From NCBI GenBank assembly GCA_023430315.1, contig JAEZAW010000224.1, positions 1-14,307 of the forward strand: a stretch of DNA of 14,307 nt, written 5' to 3'. Positions within the stretch are counted from its first letter, which is position 1. Each line of letters begins with the position of its first letter. Shown piece after piece: positions 1 to 6,744 of this stretch. The notes under the pieces were generated by a model. That model saw only the letters and a program-made list of their open reading frames with translations, searched no databases and had not been told where the DNA came from. The DNA comes from Pseudomonadota bacterium (lineage in GTDB: Bacteria; Pseudomonadota; Alphaproteobacteria; Rhizobiales; Hyphomicrobiaceae). Made by a program: the position numbers and the translations under genes.

Positions 1-42
1 CCCCCCGCCGCCCCCGCCCCCCCCCCCCCCCCCCCCCCCCCC
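1..42. other. Poly-C low-complexity edge, likely sequencing/assembly artefact
   Basis: Forty of the first 42 bases are C; the exceptions are single G residues at 7, 10 and 16-17 region positions. No coding or structural role can be read. A run of C at the 5' edge of a contig is what a poly-G read tail (two-colour Illumina chemistry) looks like when reverse-complemented. It directly abuts a GC-rich hairpin region where assemblies often stop. I infer artefact, but a genuine homopolymer cannot be excluded from one sequence. Confidence 0.7.
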
Positions 43-81
43 TGGAGCGCGACGCTAGCCTCGCTCGCGCCAGAGGCGCGA

Positions 82-124
82 ACAGGGCTGCCGCCCTGTA
101 ACCCGCCCGGGGGAACACCCCCGG
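82..124 (-). terminator. Two tandem GC-rich hairpins downstream of bioY
   Basis: Two perfect hairpins stand next to each other. The first has arms ACAGGGC (82-88) and GCCCTGT (93-99) around TGCC. The second has arms CCGGGGG (107-113) and CCCCCGG (118-124) around AACA. They begin about 20 bases beyond the bioY stop codon. In the bioY direction the hairpins are not followed by a clear T-run; on the plus strand the second is followed about ten bases later by a short T-rich stretch (131-140). They may act as a terminator for bioY, as a terminator for something entering from the left, or as a dispersed intergenic repeat. The hairpins are certain; the function is inferred. Confidence 0.5.
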
Positions 125-143
125 ACCCCCGTCTTTTATTGAC

Positions 144-731
144 TCAAACCACCCGCTGAACCGTCGCCTTCATGGCCTTGAGGATCGCCGCGCCGAGAGC
201 GGACTTCACGATCGCGCCAAGGACGAACGGCGCAACGCCGGCCCAAAGAGCCTTCTCGCCACCGATGAGCAGCGCGAGCCATGCCCAGCCCATCACAAGG
301 ATGAGCGCATTACCGGCGAGCATCGACGCGAATGCGCGCACGACATGATCGCCCGTCCAACCGCGCTCGGCGAGCCAACCCGTCAGCGCCGCCGCGATCG
401 GGAATGCGAAGAGATAGCCCGCGGTCGGGCCAGCGAGACGCGCGATGCCGCCGGTTCCATTGGAGAAGACCGGCAGGCCGAGTGCGCCTTGGAGCAGCCA
501 CACGGCGATGGTGAGTGCGCCGAGCCGCCAGCCATAGAGTGCGCCGATCAGGGTCACCGTCAGGGTCTGCATGGTCATGGGCACGGGGATCATGGGCACG
601 GAGACGTAGGAAGAAGCCGTCATCAGTGCGGTGCCGAACAGCACGGCGGCGATCTGCACGACGAGCGTGCGCTCATGCAGGCGAAGAGGGCTGAACGGAG
701 TTGCGAAGACTTCGGCAGCGGGCTGGCTCAT
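144..731 (-). CDS. bioY: BioY-family biotin transporter substrate-binding subunit (195 aa)
   Basis: This is an integral membrane S-component of an ECF-type importer that captures biotin. About six hydrophobic segments fill the 195 residues. Family-typical motifs are visible: IPVPMTMQTLTV (48-59), GALGLPVF followed by a Gly-rich GTGG (82-95), and GPTAGYL (101-107). The C-terminal FVLGAIVKSALGAA (169-182) keeps the conserved Lys (K176), but the Asp usually three residues before it is Ala (A173). I chose ATG at 731 because AAGGAG (738-743) lies six bases upstream. The frame stays open further upstream, but that stretch is Arg-rich and unlike BioY. No bioM/bioN ATPase or transmembrane partner gene is next to it, so it is a solitary BioY, a situation known in proteobacteria. 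The adjacent gene is divergent. The BioY assignment is secure; whether it works alone or with distant EcfAT is unknown. Confidence 0.93.
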   Translation of the reverse strand: MSQPAAEVFATPFSPLRLHERTLVVQIAAVLFGTALMTASSYVSVPMIPVPMTMQTLTVTLIGALYGWRLGALTIAVWLLQGALGLPVFSNGTGGIARLAGPTAGYLFAFPIAAALTGWLAERGWTGDHVVRAFASMLAGNALILVMGWAWLALLIGGEKALWAGVAPFVLGAIVKSALGAAILKAMKATVQRVV

Positions 732-804
732 GTTGATCTCCTTGAGTTTCTTGATGCCAAATTCATAGCGCAATTGGCAGCGCTGGAAAGCACAAGTAGG
801 CAGC

Positions 805-821
805 GATCTGAAATGCAGATC
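805..821. promoter_or_regulatory. Inverted repeat in the bioY/metalloprotease divergent gap
   Basis: GATCTG (805-810) and CAGATC (816-821) form a perfect 6-bp dyad with a 5-base spacer. It lies in the non-coding stretch 732-987 between divergent genes, about 74 bases upstream of the bioY start. A transcription factor operator is possible. The repeat does not match the BioR box TTATCTATAA that controls biotin genes in many alphaproteobacteria, and I see no such box elsewhere in the gap. Short dyads occur by chance, so this is tentative. Confidence 0.25.
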
Positions 822-987
822 ACGGCGCACGCGCGGTGACGAAAAAGGTTCCACAAGCGCGACAATCCGCCTCGATTCCGGGCTTGGCGCGCGCCTCAGA
901 ATCCTTACTGTGTGATGCACAACTCTATGGGGAGTGGGGTTGAAGATCGTTTGGTGGGAGTTGGGCTAGGGGATCGGGGATCAGCAC

Positions 988-1680
988 GTGGGACGATGGC
1001 TAATTGGCCTGGCGCTGGCCGGGCTGGTGGGGATTGGTGCGGCGCAGGCCGCAGGCTTCCTGGGCTTCCGGCTTCTCGACTTCGACGGCGTCTTGGTGCG
1101 CTGGGGCGATAACGGGCCGGCGACCGTGACATACGGGTTCGTCGACCGCCCTGTGGCGTTCAACGACGCGCGCAACTGCCGCGCCATGGTGCCGATGGAT
1201 GATCTCCTGAAGTTGTCGGAGATCGACCGCGCGGCACTGGAGCGCGAGGCCGCGGCTGCCTTCCAGATGTGGGAGCAGGTTGCCAACATCCGCTTCGAGA
1301 AGGCGGCGCCGGGGACGAAGCCGGATATTCTCATCGGTGCGCAGCGCGATCCGATCGCCTATGCCTTCGCCGACGTCGCCTATGTGAAGGGCGAGGGGGC
1401 GCTCCGTCCCATCGATCGCTCGCTCATCTGCTTCAATCCGGTGAAGCGCTGGAAAGTCGGCTTCGACGGCAATCTCAATGTATACGACCTGCGCTATACG
1501 CTGGCGCACGAGATCGGCCATGCGATCGGCCTCGACCACCCAGGCCCGCACGGGCAGATCATGTCGATCCACTATCAGGAGGGCTTCCGTACCCTCCAGG
1601 CCGGCGACGTGAGCGGCGCGGTGCGGATTTACGGCCCCGCTCGTAGTGGCGGCCAGCACGCGGCGAGCTTCGCGAAATAA
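988..1680 (+). CDS. Exported matrixin-like zinc metalloprotease (230 aa)
   Basis: Probable secreted or periplasmic metzincin peptidase of the matrixin type. A hydrophobic N-terminal segment (about residues 4-22) reads as a signal peptide with possible cleavage after AQA near residue 21. The catalytic zinc motif HExxHxxGxxH is complete: H174, E175, H178, G181, H184, in TLAHEIGHAIGLDHPG. The Met-turn follows as IMS (M192), eight residues after the third His. Two Cys (C64, C148) could pair. There is no obvious C-terminal binding domain; the protein is a minimal catalytic unit. The start is GTG at 988, with GGGGA (976-980) seven bases upstream; an in-frame TAG at 967-969 closes the frame above it. 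Substrate and physiological role are unknown. It diverges from bioY and is 79 bases upstream of the PLP-enzyme gene, so the two plus-strand genes may or may not be cotranscribed. Confidence 0.85.
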   Translation: MGRWLIGLALAGLVGIGAAQAAGFLGFRLLDFDGVLVRWGDNGPATVTYGFVDRPVAFNDARNCRAMVPMDDLLKLSEIDRAALEREAAAAFQMWEQVANIRFEKAAPGTKPDILIGAQRDPIAYAFADVAYVKGEGALRPIDRSLICFNPVKRWKVGFDGNLNVYDLRYTLAHEIGHAIGLDHPGPHGQIMSIHYQEGFRTLQAGDVSGAVRIYGPARSGGQHAASFAK

Positions 1681-1696
1681 GCACGCGCAAACGTGC
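1681..1696 (+). terminator. Weak hairpin after the metalloprotease gene
   Basis: GCACG (1681-1685) pairs with CGTGC (1692-1696) around CGCAAA, immediately after the stop codon. The stem is only five pairs and no T-run follows, so it is a poor intrinsic terminator. It may simply mark the end of the transcript or be chance. Confidence 0.2.
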
Positions 1697-1759
1697 CCAT
1701 CTCCTTCGGATCGTGTAGACGAGGATGAAAACGTCCTGCGTCGATGAACCGGAGGTCCC

Positions 1760-2908
1760 ATGCTCTCTGCGCAGCGCCACCTTTTCGACATGCCGCGCGA
1801 GGTCGCCTACTTCAATGCGGCCGGATGGAGCCCCTTGCCGCGCGCGACGCAGGAAGCAGCGCGGCTTGCCGTCGGTCGCAAGGCGCAGCCGTGGAAAATC
1901 GACGCCGCCTTCGCCAACGCCCAGCATGAGCGCGCTCGCGCGGCTGCCGCACGTCTGATCGGTGCCGATCCAGGTGATGTCGCGCTCGTCTCGTCCGTCG
2001 GCTACGGCGTCGCCATTGCCGGGAAGGTACTCGCGCCGGCAAAAGGCTCCCGCGTTCTCGTGCTCGAGAATGACCACACGTCGCCCGTCCTCGAATGGAT
2101 GACGCGTGCCGAGGCGCAGGGCTTTACGATCGAGACGGTGCCGCAGCCGGCCGATGCCGATTGGACGAGTGCAGTGCTCGCCGCCATCGAGCGACCGGGC
2201 GCGCTGCCGCTGTCGCTCTGCTCTATTTCCTCGGTGCATTGGTCGGATGGCGGGCTCATCGACATCGTGCGCGTGCAGGCAGCGCTCAAGCGGCAGGGCG
2301 CTGCTTTCCTCGTCGATGCAACGCATGGCGTCGGCGTCATCGCGACTGACGTGAAGCGCCTCGATCCCGATTTTCTGATATTTCCGACCTATAAGTGGGT
2401 GCTCGGACCCTACGGCCGTGCCTTCATCTATGTGGCGAAGCGCCATCAGGGAGGCGTGCCGATCGAGCAGACCTCCTTTGGGCGCCGCGATGTGAAGGCT
2501 GAGAACCCCGTCTATTTTACTGACACGCGTTACCTGCCCGACGCGCGCCGCTACGACATGGGTGAGCGCGATCACTTCATCTCGATGGAGATGGCGTCGA
2601 TCGGCATGGAGATGTTGGCGACGTGGGGCGCGGAGGCCGTCGTCCAGCGGCTCGCCATGCTCACGCGGCGCATCGTCGAGGGAGTCTCAGGCCTTCCGGT
2701 CAACGTCCCGTCGGAACGCGTGCGCGCGCCGCATATCCTGAGCCTCGGCTTCTCCAAGGGTATGCCGGCCAACCTCGTCGAGCGTCTCGCCGCCGAGCAG
2801 GTGTATGCCGCGCCGCGGCTCGGGCGCCTGCGCATCTCGCCTCACGTCTACAACGACGAAGCCGATTGCGATCGCCTCATCGCGGCGCTGAGGCGCGAGC
2901 TCGCATAA
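1760..2908 (+). CDS. Class V PLP-dependent aminotransferase-fold enzyme (382 aa)
   Basis: Cytosolic fold-type I PLP enzyme of the class V group (cysteine desulfurase / isopenicillin-N epimerase / kynureninase relatives). Visible signatures: VAYFNAAGWSPLP at 15-27; the SSVHWSDGG region with H160 expected near the cofactor ring; LVDATHGVG with D186 expected to bind the PLP nitrogen; FPTYKWVLGPYG with K212 as the Schiff-base lysine; and RLRISPHVYN near the C-terminus with R358 as the likely carboxylate-binding Arg. Length is normal for the family. The only Cys are C154 and C370. Neither lies in the C-terminal active-site loop that carries the persulfide Cys of true desulfurases, so I do not call it a cysteine desulfurase or selenocysteine lyase. 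A racemase, epimerase, aminotransferase or lyase acting on an amino acid is more likely. ATG 1760 follows GGAGG (1751-1755) at a tight four-base spacing. The substrate is not evident. Confidence 0.85.
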   Translation: MLSAQRHLFDMPREVAYFNAAGWSPLPRATQEAARLAVGRKAQPWKIDAAFANAQHERARAAAARLIGADPGDVALVSSVGYGVAIAGKVLAPAKGSRVLVLENDHTSPVLEWMTRAEAQGFTIETVPQPADADWTSAVLAAIERPGALPLSLCSISSVHWSDGGLIDIVRVQAALKRQGAAFLVDATHGVGVIATDVKRLDPDFLIFPTYKWVLGPYGRAFIYVAKRHQGGVPIEQTSFGRRDVKAENPVYFTDTRYLPDARRYDMGERDHFISMEMASIGMEMLATWGAEAVVQRLAMLTRRIVEGVSGLPVNVPSERVRAPHILSLGFSKGMPANLVERLAAEQVYAAPRLGRLRISPHVYNDEADCDRLIAALRRELA

Positions 2909-2932
2909 GGCTGCGCGGTGAGACGGCTGTGA

Positions 2933-3316
2933 TCAGCGCAGGCCTTCCTGCGTCTTATGGATCAGGCGGTCATGCTGAAAGACGAGCACGATGCGCGAGC
3001 CATCCGGGTTCGGCCAGGCATATACGGCCATGCCGATGGTATTCTTCACGTCCGGCAGGTTTGCTGCCTGCCAGGTCTCTGCGTGCCCGAGCGTGCCGAG
3101 CGTCCTCGCCGCGTCGTCGTAGGTAATGCCGTCTTCGAGCTCCAGCATATCCGCGAGCGTATGCCGCGGGCGGACCGGCATCGGAGCTGCCTGAGGCGCT
3201 TGGGCGGTGGCTGCGGGCGCTGGGTTGCCCGAGAGCAGGCTGCCCGTGGCGAATGCCGCCCCGCCGAGTGAGATTGCGCCGGCTGCGACGAGCGCGGCGA
3301 TGTAGGGAAGTTTCAT
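2933..3316 (-). CDS. Small exported protein with a BLIP/SmpA-like C-terminal module (127 aa)
   Basis: Hypothetical periplasmic or secreted protein. Residues 1-23 form a signal peptide (MKLPY, then a hydrophobic Ala/Gly-rich core, AFA at 21-23). Residues 28-50 are a Pro/Ala-rich linker. The C-terminal part (about 54-127) has the pattern of one repeat of the BLIP/SmpA-OmlA-like alpha-beta fold: ITYDDAARTLG (64-74), then VYAWPNPDGSRIVLVFQHDRL (about 98-118), ending KTQEGL (121-126). Proteins with this module include outer-membrane assembly lipoproteins and beta-lactamase inhibitor proteins. There is no lipobox Cys here, so it is not a lipoprotein. The gene converges on the PLP-enzyme gene, 24 bases apart. 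Start ATG 3316 directly precedes the signal peptide; the ribosome site is weak (a GGGG run about ten bases upstream). Family resemblance is from pattern only and function is unknown. Confidence 0.7.
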   Translation of the reverse strand: MKLPYIAALVAAGAISLGGAAFATGSLLSGNPAPAATAQAPQAAPMPVRPRHTLADMLELEDGITYDDAARTLGTLGHAETWQAANLPDVKNTIGMAVYAWPNPDGSRIVLVFQHDRLIHKTQEGLR

Positions 3317-3588
3317 ATCGAGGTGACCCCTGCTTGGTGCGCAAAAAGACCTAGCGTGCAGCGCGGCAAGGATTTGCTAAGAGGTCCGGCAACAATTGAT
3401 TCTAATTTTGCGCCTTGATCAGTGATCCGCCTACAGCAAGATAACTGGCCACGTTTCCGCGACCGATCGGCAGCCGCCGGCGCACATGTAAATTATTGTT
3501 CTAGCTAGCTACGATTAGATCTCTGACTTTTGGCGCCCGGAGCGGGCGTGTCACGTTTAGTGCGTTCGCTGAGCGGTTAACTATCTGC
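3317..3588. other. Intergenic stretch downstream of livM, relatively AT-rich
   Basis: This 272-base gap lies between the end of the liv operon and the start of the small exported protein, both on the minus strand. It is visibly richer in A/T than the surrounding genes, especially 3390-3420 and 3480-3530, and has a short CTAG-rich patch (3501-3510). One short hairpin is present, with arms CGCCC (3534-3538) and GGGCG (3544-3548). It lacks a T-run on the minus strand and is only a weak terminator candidate for livM. The gap should contain the promoter of the small exported gene, but I could not identify convincing -35/-10 boxes. Confidence 0.5.
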
Positions 3589-4557
3589 TCAATGTGTAGC
3601 TGGCGCCGGGGACGTCACCGTTTCTTCACGGGGGCGCGCCAGCCGGGCGCCTAGCGCGGCGATCTCGCCGACGACGCCTCGGCGGAAGAGCAGAACCGTG
3701 ATGACGAAGATTGCGCCCTGGATGACGAGCACGTACTCGCCGAAGCCGGCGAGATAGTTCTGCATGGTGATGATGATTGCAGCGCCAACCATCGGGCCGA
3801 ACACAGTCCCCATGCCACCGACCAGCGTCATGAGCACGGCCTCGCCGGACATCTGCCACGTCACGTCCGTCAGTGAGGCGAGCTGGAACACGATGGCCTT
3901 CGTGCTGCCGGCGAGGCCCGTCAAGCCGGCCGAGAGCACGAACGCCAGCAGCTTGTACTGATCGACCTTGTAACCGAGCGAGATCGCGCGCGGCTCGTTC
4001 TCGCGGATGGCCTTGAGCACTTGGCCAAACGGGGAATGGATCGTCCTGTAGATGATGAGAAAGCCTGCCGCGAAGATCGCGAGCACGACATAGTAGAAGT
4101 TCATGTCGCTTCGGATATCGAAAATACCGAAGAGTGCCCGGCGCGGCACGCCCTGGATGCCGTCCTCGCCGCCGGTGAACGGCGCCTGCAGGCAGAAGAA
4201 GAACACCATCTGCGCAAGCGCCAGCGTGACCATGGCGAAATAAATGCCCTGGCGGCGGATCGCGATCGCGCCGGCAACGAGGCCGAGGAGTGCTGCGACC
4301 GCCGTTCCGGCTAGTATCCCGAACTCGGGGTTCCATCCCCATGACTTGACGGTGTATGCCGAGATGTAGGCCGAGAAGCCGAAGAACATCGCGTGCCCGA
4401 ACGAGAGGAGCCCGACGTACCCGATCAGCAGGTTGAAGGCCAGCGCGAAGAGCGCGAAGCAGAGGACCTTCATCAGGAAGACCGGATAGACCGCGAGCGG
4501 CGCCACGAGGAGCAGGGCGATGAGCACGGCAAAGATCGGCATATCGTAGCTTTTCAT
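3589..4557 (-). CDS. livM: Branched-chain amino acid-type ABC transporter permease LivM (322 aa)
   Basis: Second membrane subunit of the HAAT-family importer encoded by this operon. It has about eight to ten hydrophobic segments. The LivM hallmark LIGYVGLLSFGHAMFFGFSAY lies at 44-64, followed by QAPFTGGEDGI (124-134), which is typical of LivM. A cytoplasmic coupling (EAA-type) loop is at about 182-218: AIRENEPRAISLGYKV, leading into FVLSAGLTGLAGS. The start ATG 4557 is eight bases beyond the livH stop, with a weak GAGAG upstream. The frame is open much further upstream (to 5274), but that part overlaps livH out of frame and is Arg/His-rich shadow sequence, so the short form is right. The last ~20 residues are a hydrophilic tail. 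It is the last gene of the operon. LivM-type identity is firm; transported substrate is not determined by this subunit. Confidence 0.93.
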   Translation of the reverse strand: MKSYDMPIFAVLIALLLVAPLAVYPVFLMKVLCFALFALAFNLLIGYVGLLSFGHAMFFGFSAYISAYTVKSWGWNPEFGILAGTAVAALLGLVAGAIAIRRQGIYFAMVTLALAQMVFFFCLQAPFTGGEDGIQGVPRRALFGIFDIRSDMNFYYVVLAIFAAGFLIIYRTIHSPFGQVLKAIRENEPRAISLGYKVDQYKLLAFVLSAGLTGLAGSTKAIVFQLASLTDVTWQMSGEAVLMTLVGGMGTVFGPMVGAAIIITMQNYLAGFGEYVLVIQGAIFVITVLLFRRGVVGEIAALGARLARPREETVTSPAPATH

Positions 4558-4565
4558 CGTGGCTC

Positions 4566-5447
4566 TCAACGCTGCGTTCCAAAGAGGCCGGCCGGCCTGA
4601 TCATGAGTACGATGGCCATGATGATGAAGATCACGGTACTGGAGGCCTCGGGATAGAAGACCTTCGTCAGGCCCTCGATGACGCCGAGGCCGAAGCCGGT
4701 GACGATCGAACCCATGATCGAGCCCATGCCGCCGATCACGACGACGGCAAACACCACGATGATGAGGTTCGATCCCATGATCGGGTTCACGGAGTAGATC
4801 GGCGCCGCGAGCACGCCGGCGAGCGCGGCGAGCCCGACGCCGAATCCATAGGTGAGCGTCATCATGCGCGGTACGTTGATGCCGAACGCGCGAACGAGCG
4901 TCGGGTTCTCGGTGGCTGCCCGCAGATAGCTTCCGAGCTTGGTCTTCTCGATCATGAACCAGGTGGCGAGGCAGACGACGATCGAAAATGCGACGACCCA
5001 GCCGCGATACCACGGCAGGAACATGAAACCGAGGTTGGTGCCGCCCGGAATGGGATTCGTATAGGGCAGGCCCGACGAGCCGTACTGCTTGCGGAAGAGC
5101 CCTTCGATGATCAAGGCGAGGCCAAAGGTCAGCAGCAGGCCGTAGAGGTGGTCGAGGTGGTAGAGCCTCGAGAGAAACAGTCGCTCGAGCAGGATGCCCG
5201 TGGCGCCGACGATGATCGGCACGATGAGCAGCGCGCCCCAGTAGGGAATGCCGACGTACTGCATCAGCATCCACGCGCCGAACGCGCCCATCATGTACTG
5301 GGCACCGTGCGTGAAGTTGATGACGTTGAGCATGCCGAAGATGACGGCGAGGCCGAGGCTGAGCAGCGCGTAGAACGCACCGTTGATCAGGCCGAGCAAG
5401 AGCTGGCCGAACAACGCCTGTGGTGGCACGCCAAGAAGTTCAAACAT
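4566..5447 (-). CDS. livH: Branched-chain amino acid-type ABC transporter permease LivH (293 aa)
   Basis: First membrane subunit of the HAAT-type importer, partner of LivM. The family signature GLAVIFGMLNVINFTHG is at 32-48, and LGLINGAFYALLSLG precedes it at 18-32. The coupling loop is at about 165-205 (ATENPTLVRAFGINVPRM, then FGVGLAALAGVLAAP). Further on is the Gly-rich VVVIGGMGSIMGSIVTGFGLG. Length is usual for LivH. ATG 5447 has GGGAAGAG just upstream. Sixty bases separate it from the binding-protein stop; that gap holds a stem-loop that may moderate read-through. livM follows eight bases downstream, so the two permeases are translationally close. Confidence 0.94.
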   Translation of the reverse strand: MFELLGVPPQALFGQLLLGLINGAFYALLSLGLAVIFGMLNVINFTHGAQYMMGAFGAWMLMQYVGIPYWGALLIVPIIVGATGILLERLFLSRLYHLDHLYGLLLTFGLALIIEGLFRKQYGSSGLPYTNPIPGGTNLGFMFLPWYRGWVVAFSIVVCLATWFMIEKTKLGSYLRAATENPTLVRAFGINVPRMMTLTYGFGVGLAALAGVLAAPIYSVNPIMGSNLIIVVFAVVVIGGMGSIMGSIVTGFGLGVIEGLTKVFYPEASSTVIFIIMAIVLMIRPAGLFGTQR

Positions 5448-5467
5448 GCGCTCTTCCCGCCTCGAGT

Positions 5468-5501
5468 CGGAAGAGGCGGCACAATTAGTACCGCCTCTCC
5501 G
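5468..5501 (-). terminator. Intercistronic stem-loop between the liv binding-protein gene and livH
   Basis: AGAGGCGG (5472-5479) pairs perfectly with CCGCCTCT (5491-5498) around an 11-base AT-rich loop. Three more pairs (5468-5470 with 5499-5501) extend the stem beyond a single bulged A at 5471. It begins a few bases after the binding-protein stop codon and lacks a T-run. I infer a partial terminator or 3'-end mRNA stabiliser that lets the binding protein be made in excess over the permeases, as is known for other importer operons such as malEFG. Confidence 0.6.
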
Positions 5502-5507
5502 GCAACA

Positions 5508-6719
5508 TCACTTCTTCACAAGCGGGCAATCGCCCTGGTCGATCGGCCGGAAGGCCTCCGCCGCTGGGATCGTGGCGCGGAGCGTGTAGTAGTCCCACTT
5601 GCCCTTGCTGTCCTTCGGCGCCTTCACCTCGAAAAGGTACATCGGATGGATCTTGCGGCCATCGGCGCGGATCTCGCCCTTACCGAAGAGTGCATCCTCG
5701 GTCGGCGTTGCCTTCATCTTCGCGACGACGGCGGCGCCATCAGCGTCAGACTTCAGCTCGTGCACTGCCTTGAGGTAGTGCGTGACCGCGGAGTAGACAC
5801 CGGCCTGCACCATCGTCGGCTTGTTGCCCTTGTTGGCCTTCTCGAACTCAGCGGAGAACGCGCGATTGGCGTCCGTCTGGTCCCAGTACCAGGCTTCGGT
5901 GAGGATCAGCCCCTGCGCCGTCTGCAGGCCGAGCGCGTGCACGTCGGTGATGAAGACAAGGAGGCCCGCCAGCTTCTGTCCGCCCTGGACGATACCGAAC
6001 TCGGCGGCCTGCTTGATCGAGTTGGTCGTGTCGCTGCCCGCGTTGGCCAGGCCGATGATCTTGGCCTTCGACTGCTGTGCCTGCAGCAGGAACGACGAGA
6101 AGTCCTGCCCCGGGAAGGGATGACGGACGCGGCCGACGACCTTGCCACCGGTCTTCTCGACGACCGCGGCCGTATCGCGCTCGAGCGCATGGCCGAAGGC
6201 GTAATCCGCTGTGAGGAAGAACCATGTGTCCCCGCCGGTCTTCACGACGGCATTACCGGTGCCGTTGGCGAGCGCCCAGGTGTCGTATGTCCAATGGACG
6301 GTATTGGGCGAGCAGGCCTTGCCCGTCAGGTCCGATGCCGCAGCACCGGAGACGAGGAACACCTTGTTCTTCTCCTTGGTGATGTTGTTCACTGCAAGCG
6401 CGACCGAGGAGGTCGGCACGTCCACGACAACGTCGACATTGTCGACGTCGAACCACTGGCGGACGGTGGTCGAGCCGATGTCCGGCTTGTTCTGGTGGTC
6501 AGCGAAGACGACCTCGATCTTCTCGCACTTGTTCGATTTGCAGTAGTCCGCGATGGCCTGGCGGGCGGCCCACACCGAGCCTTGGCCCGAGAGGTCCGCA
6601 TAGGTGCCGGACTGATCGTTCATGACGCCGATCTTGATCACGCCGTCGCTCATTTGCGCGAGCGCCGCTGGTGCGGCAAACGCGGTCAATGCTGAGAGTG
6701 CAGCAGCCTTCCAACGCAT
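5508..6719 (-). CDS. HAAT-family ABC transporter periplasmic substrate-binding protein (403 aa)
   Basis: Periplasmic type I binding protein (Leu/Ile/Val- or amide-binding family) that delivers ligand to LivHM. Signal peptide about 1-21 (basic MRWK, hydrophobic Ala-rich core, ALA). The mature chain opens with DGVIKIGVMNDQSGTYADLSG (25-45), the usual first strand and ligand loop. Further fold markers: FADHQNKPD (72-80), FLTADYAFGHALE (168-180), DFSSFLLQAQQSKAKIIGLANAG (about 206-228), and MVQAGVYSAVTHYLKAV (303-319). Four Cys remain after processing (C60, C65, C136, C398), including a CxxxxC pair, so disulfides are possible. I prefer ATG 6719 to ATG 6731, because GGAGAG (6724-6729) sits four bases upstream of it and overlaps the other candidate. 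It lies third in the operon, after both ATPase genes. The ligand is unknown; this subgroup need not bind branched-chain amino acids. Confidence 0.9.
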   Translation of the reverse strand: MRWKAAALSALTAFAAPAALAQMSDGVIKIGVMNDQSGTYADLSGQGSVWAARQAIADYCKSNKCEKIEVVFADHQNKPDIGSTTVRQWFDVDNVDVVVDVPTSSVALAVNNITKEKNKVFLVSGAAASDLTGKACSPNTVHWTYDTWALANGTGNAVVKTGGDTWFFLTADYAFGHALERDTAAVVEKTGGKVVGRVRHPFPGQDFSSFLLQAQQSKAKIIGLANAGSDTTNSIKQAAEFGIVQGGQKLAGLLVFITDVHALGLQTAQGLILTEAWYWDQTDANRAFSAEFEKANKGNKPTMVQAGVYSAVTHYLKAVHELKSDADGAAVVAKMKATPTEDALFGKGEIRADGRKIHPMYLFEVKAPKDSKGKWDYYTLRATIPAAEAFRPIDQGDCPLVKK

Positions 6720-6744
6720 GTTTCTCTCCATTGGCTCACTTCAT

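Noticed and set aside
732..987. BioR operator (TTATCTATAA type) or biotin-related promoter motif upstream of bioY
   Set aside because: No sequence close to the consensus is present; the nearest AT-rich words do not form the palindrome.
1760..2908. Cysteine desulfurase (SufS/IscS) assignment
   Set aside because: The catalytic Cys loop is absent and there are no Fe-S assembly genes nearby.
3480..3530. CTAG-rich AT patch as an attachment site or insertion remnant
   Set aside because: There is no flanking direct repeat, integrase, transposase or tRNA, and the patch is short.
4558..5274. Possible N-terminal extension of LivM by 239 residues
   Set aside because: The extension overlaps livH out of frame and is Arg/His-rich without membrane character; LivM proteins start at the MKSYD position and a normal intergenic spacing results.
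5148..6695. Long plus-strand open frame of about 515 codons
   Set aside because: It lies opposite livH and the binding-protein gene, is rich in Arg, Asp, His and Glu as expected from reading GC-rich codons backwards, has no family motif, and the opposite strand encodes clearly recognisable proteins.
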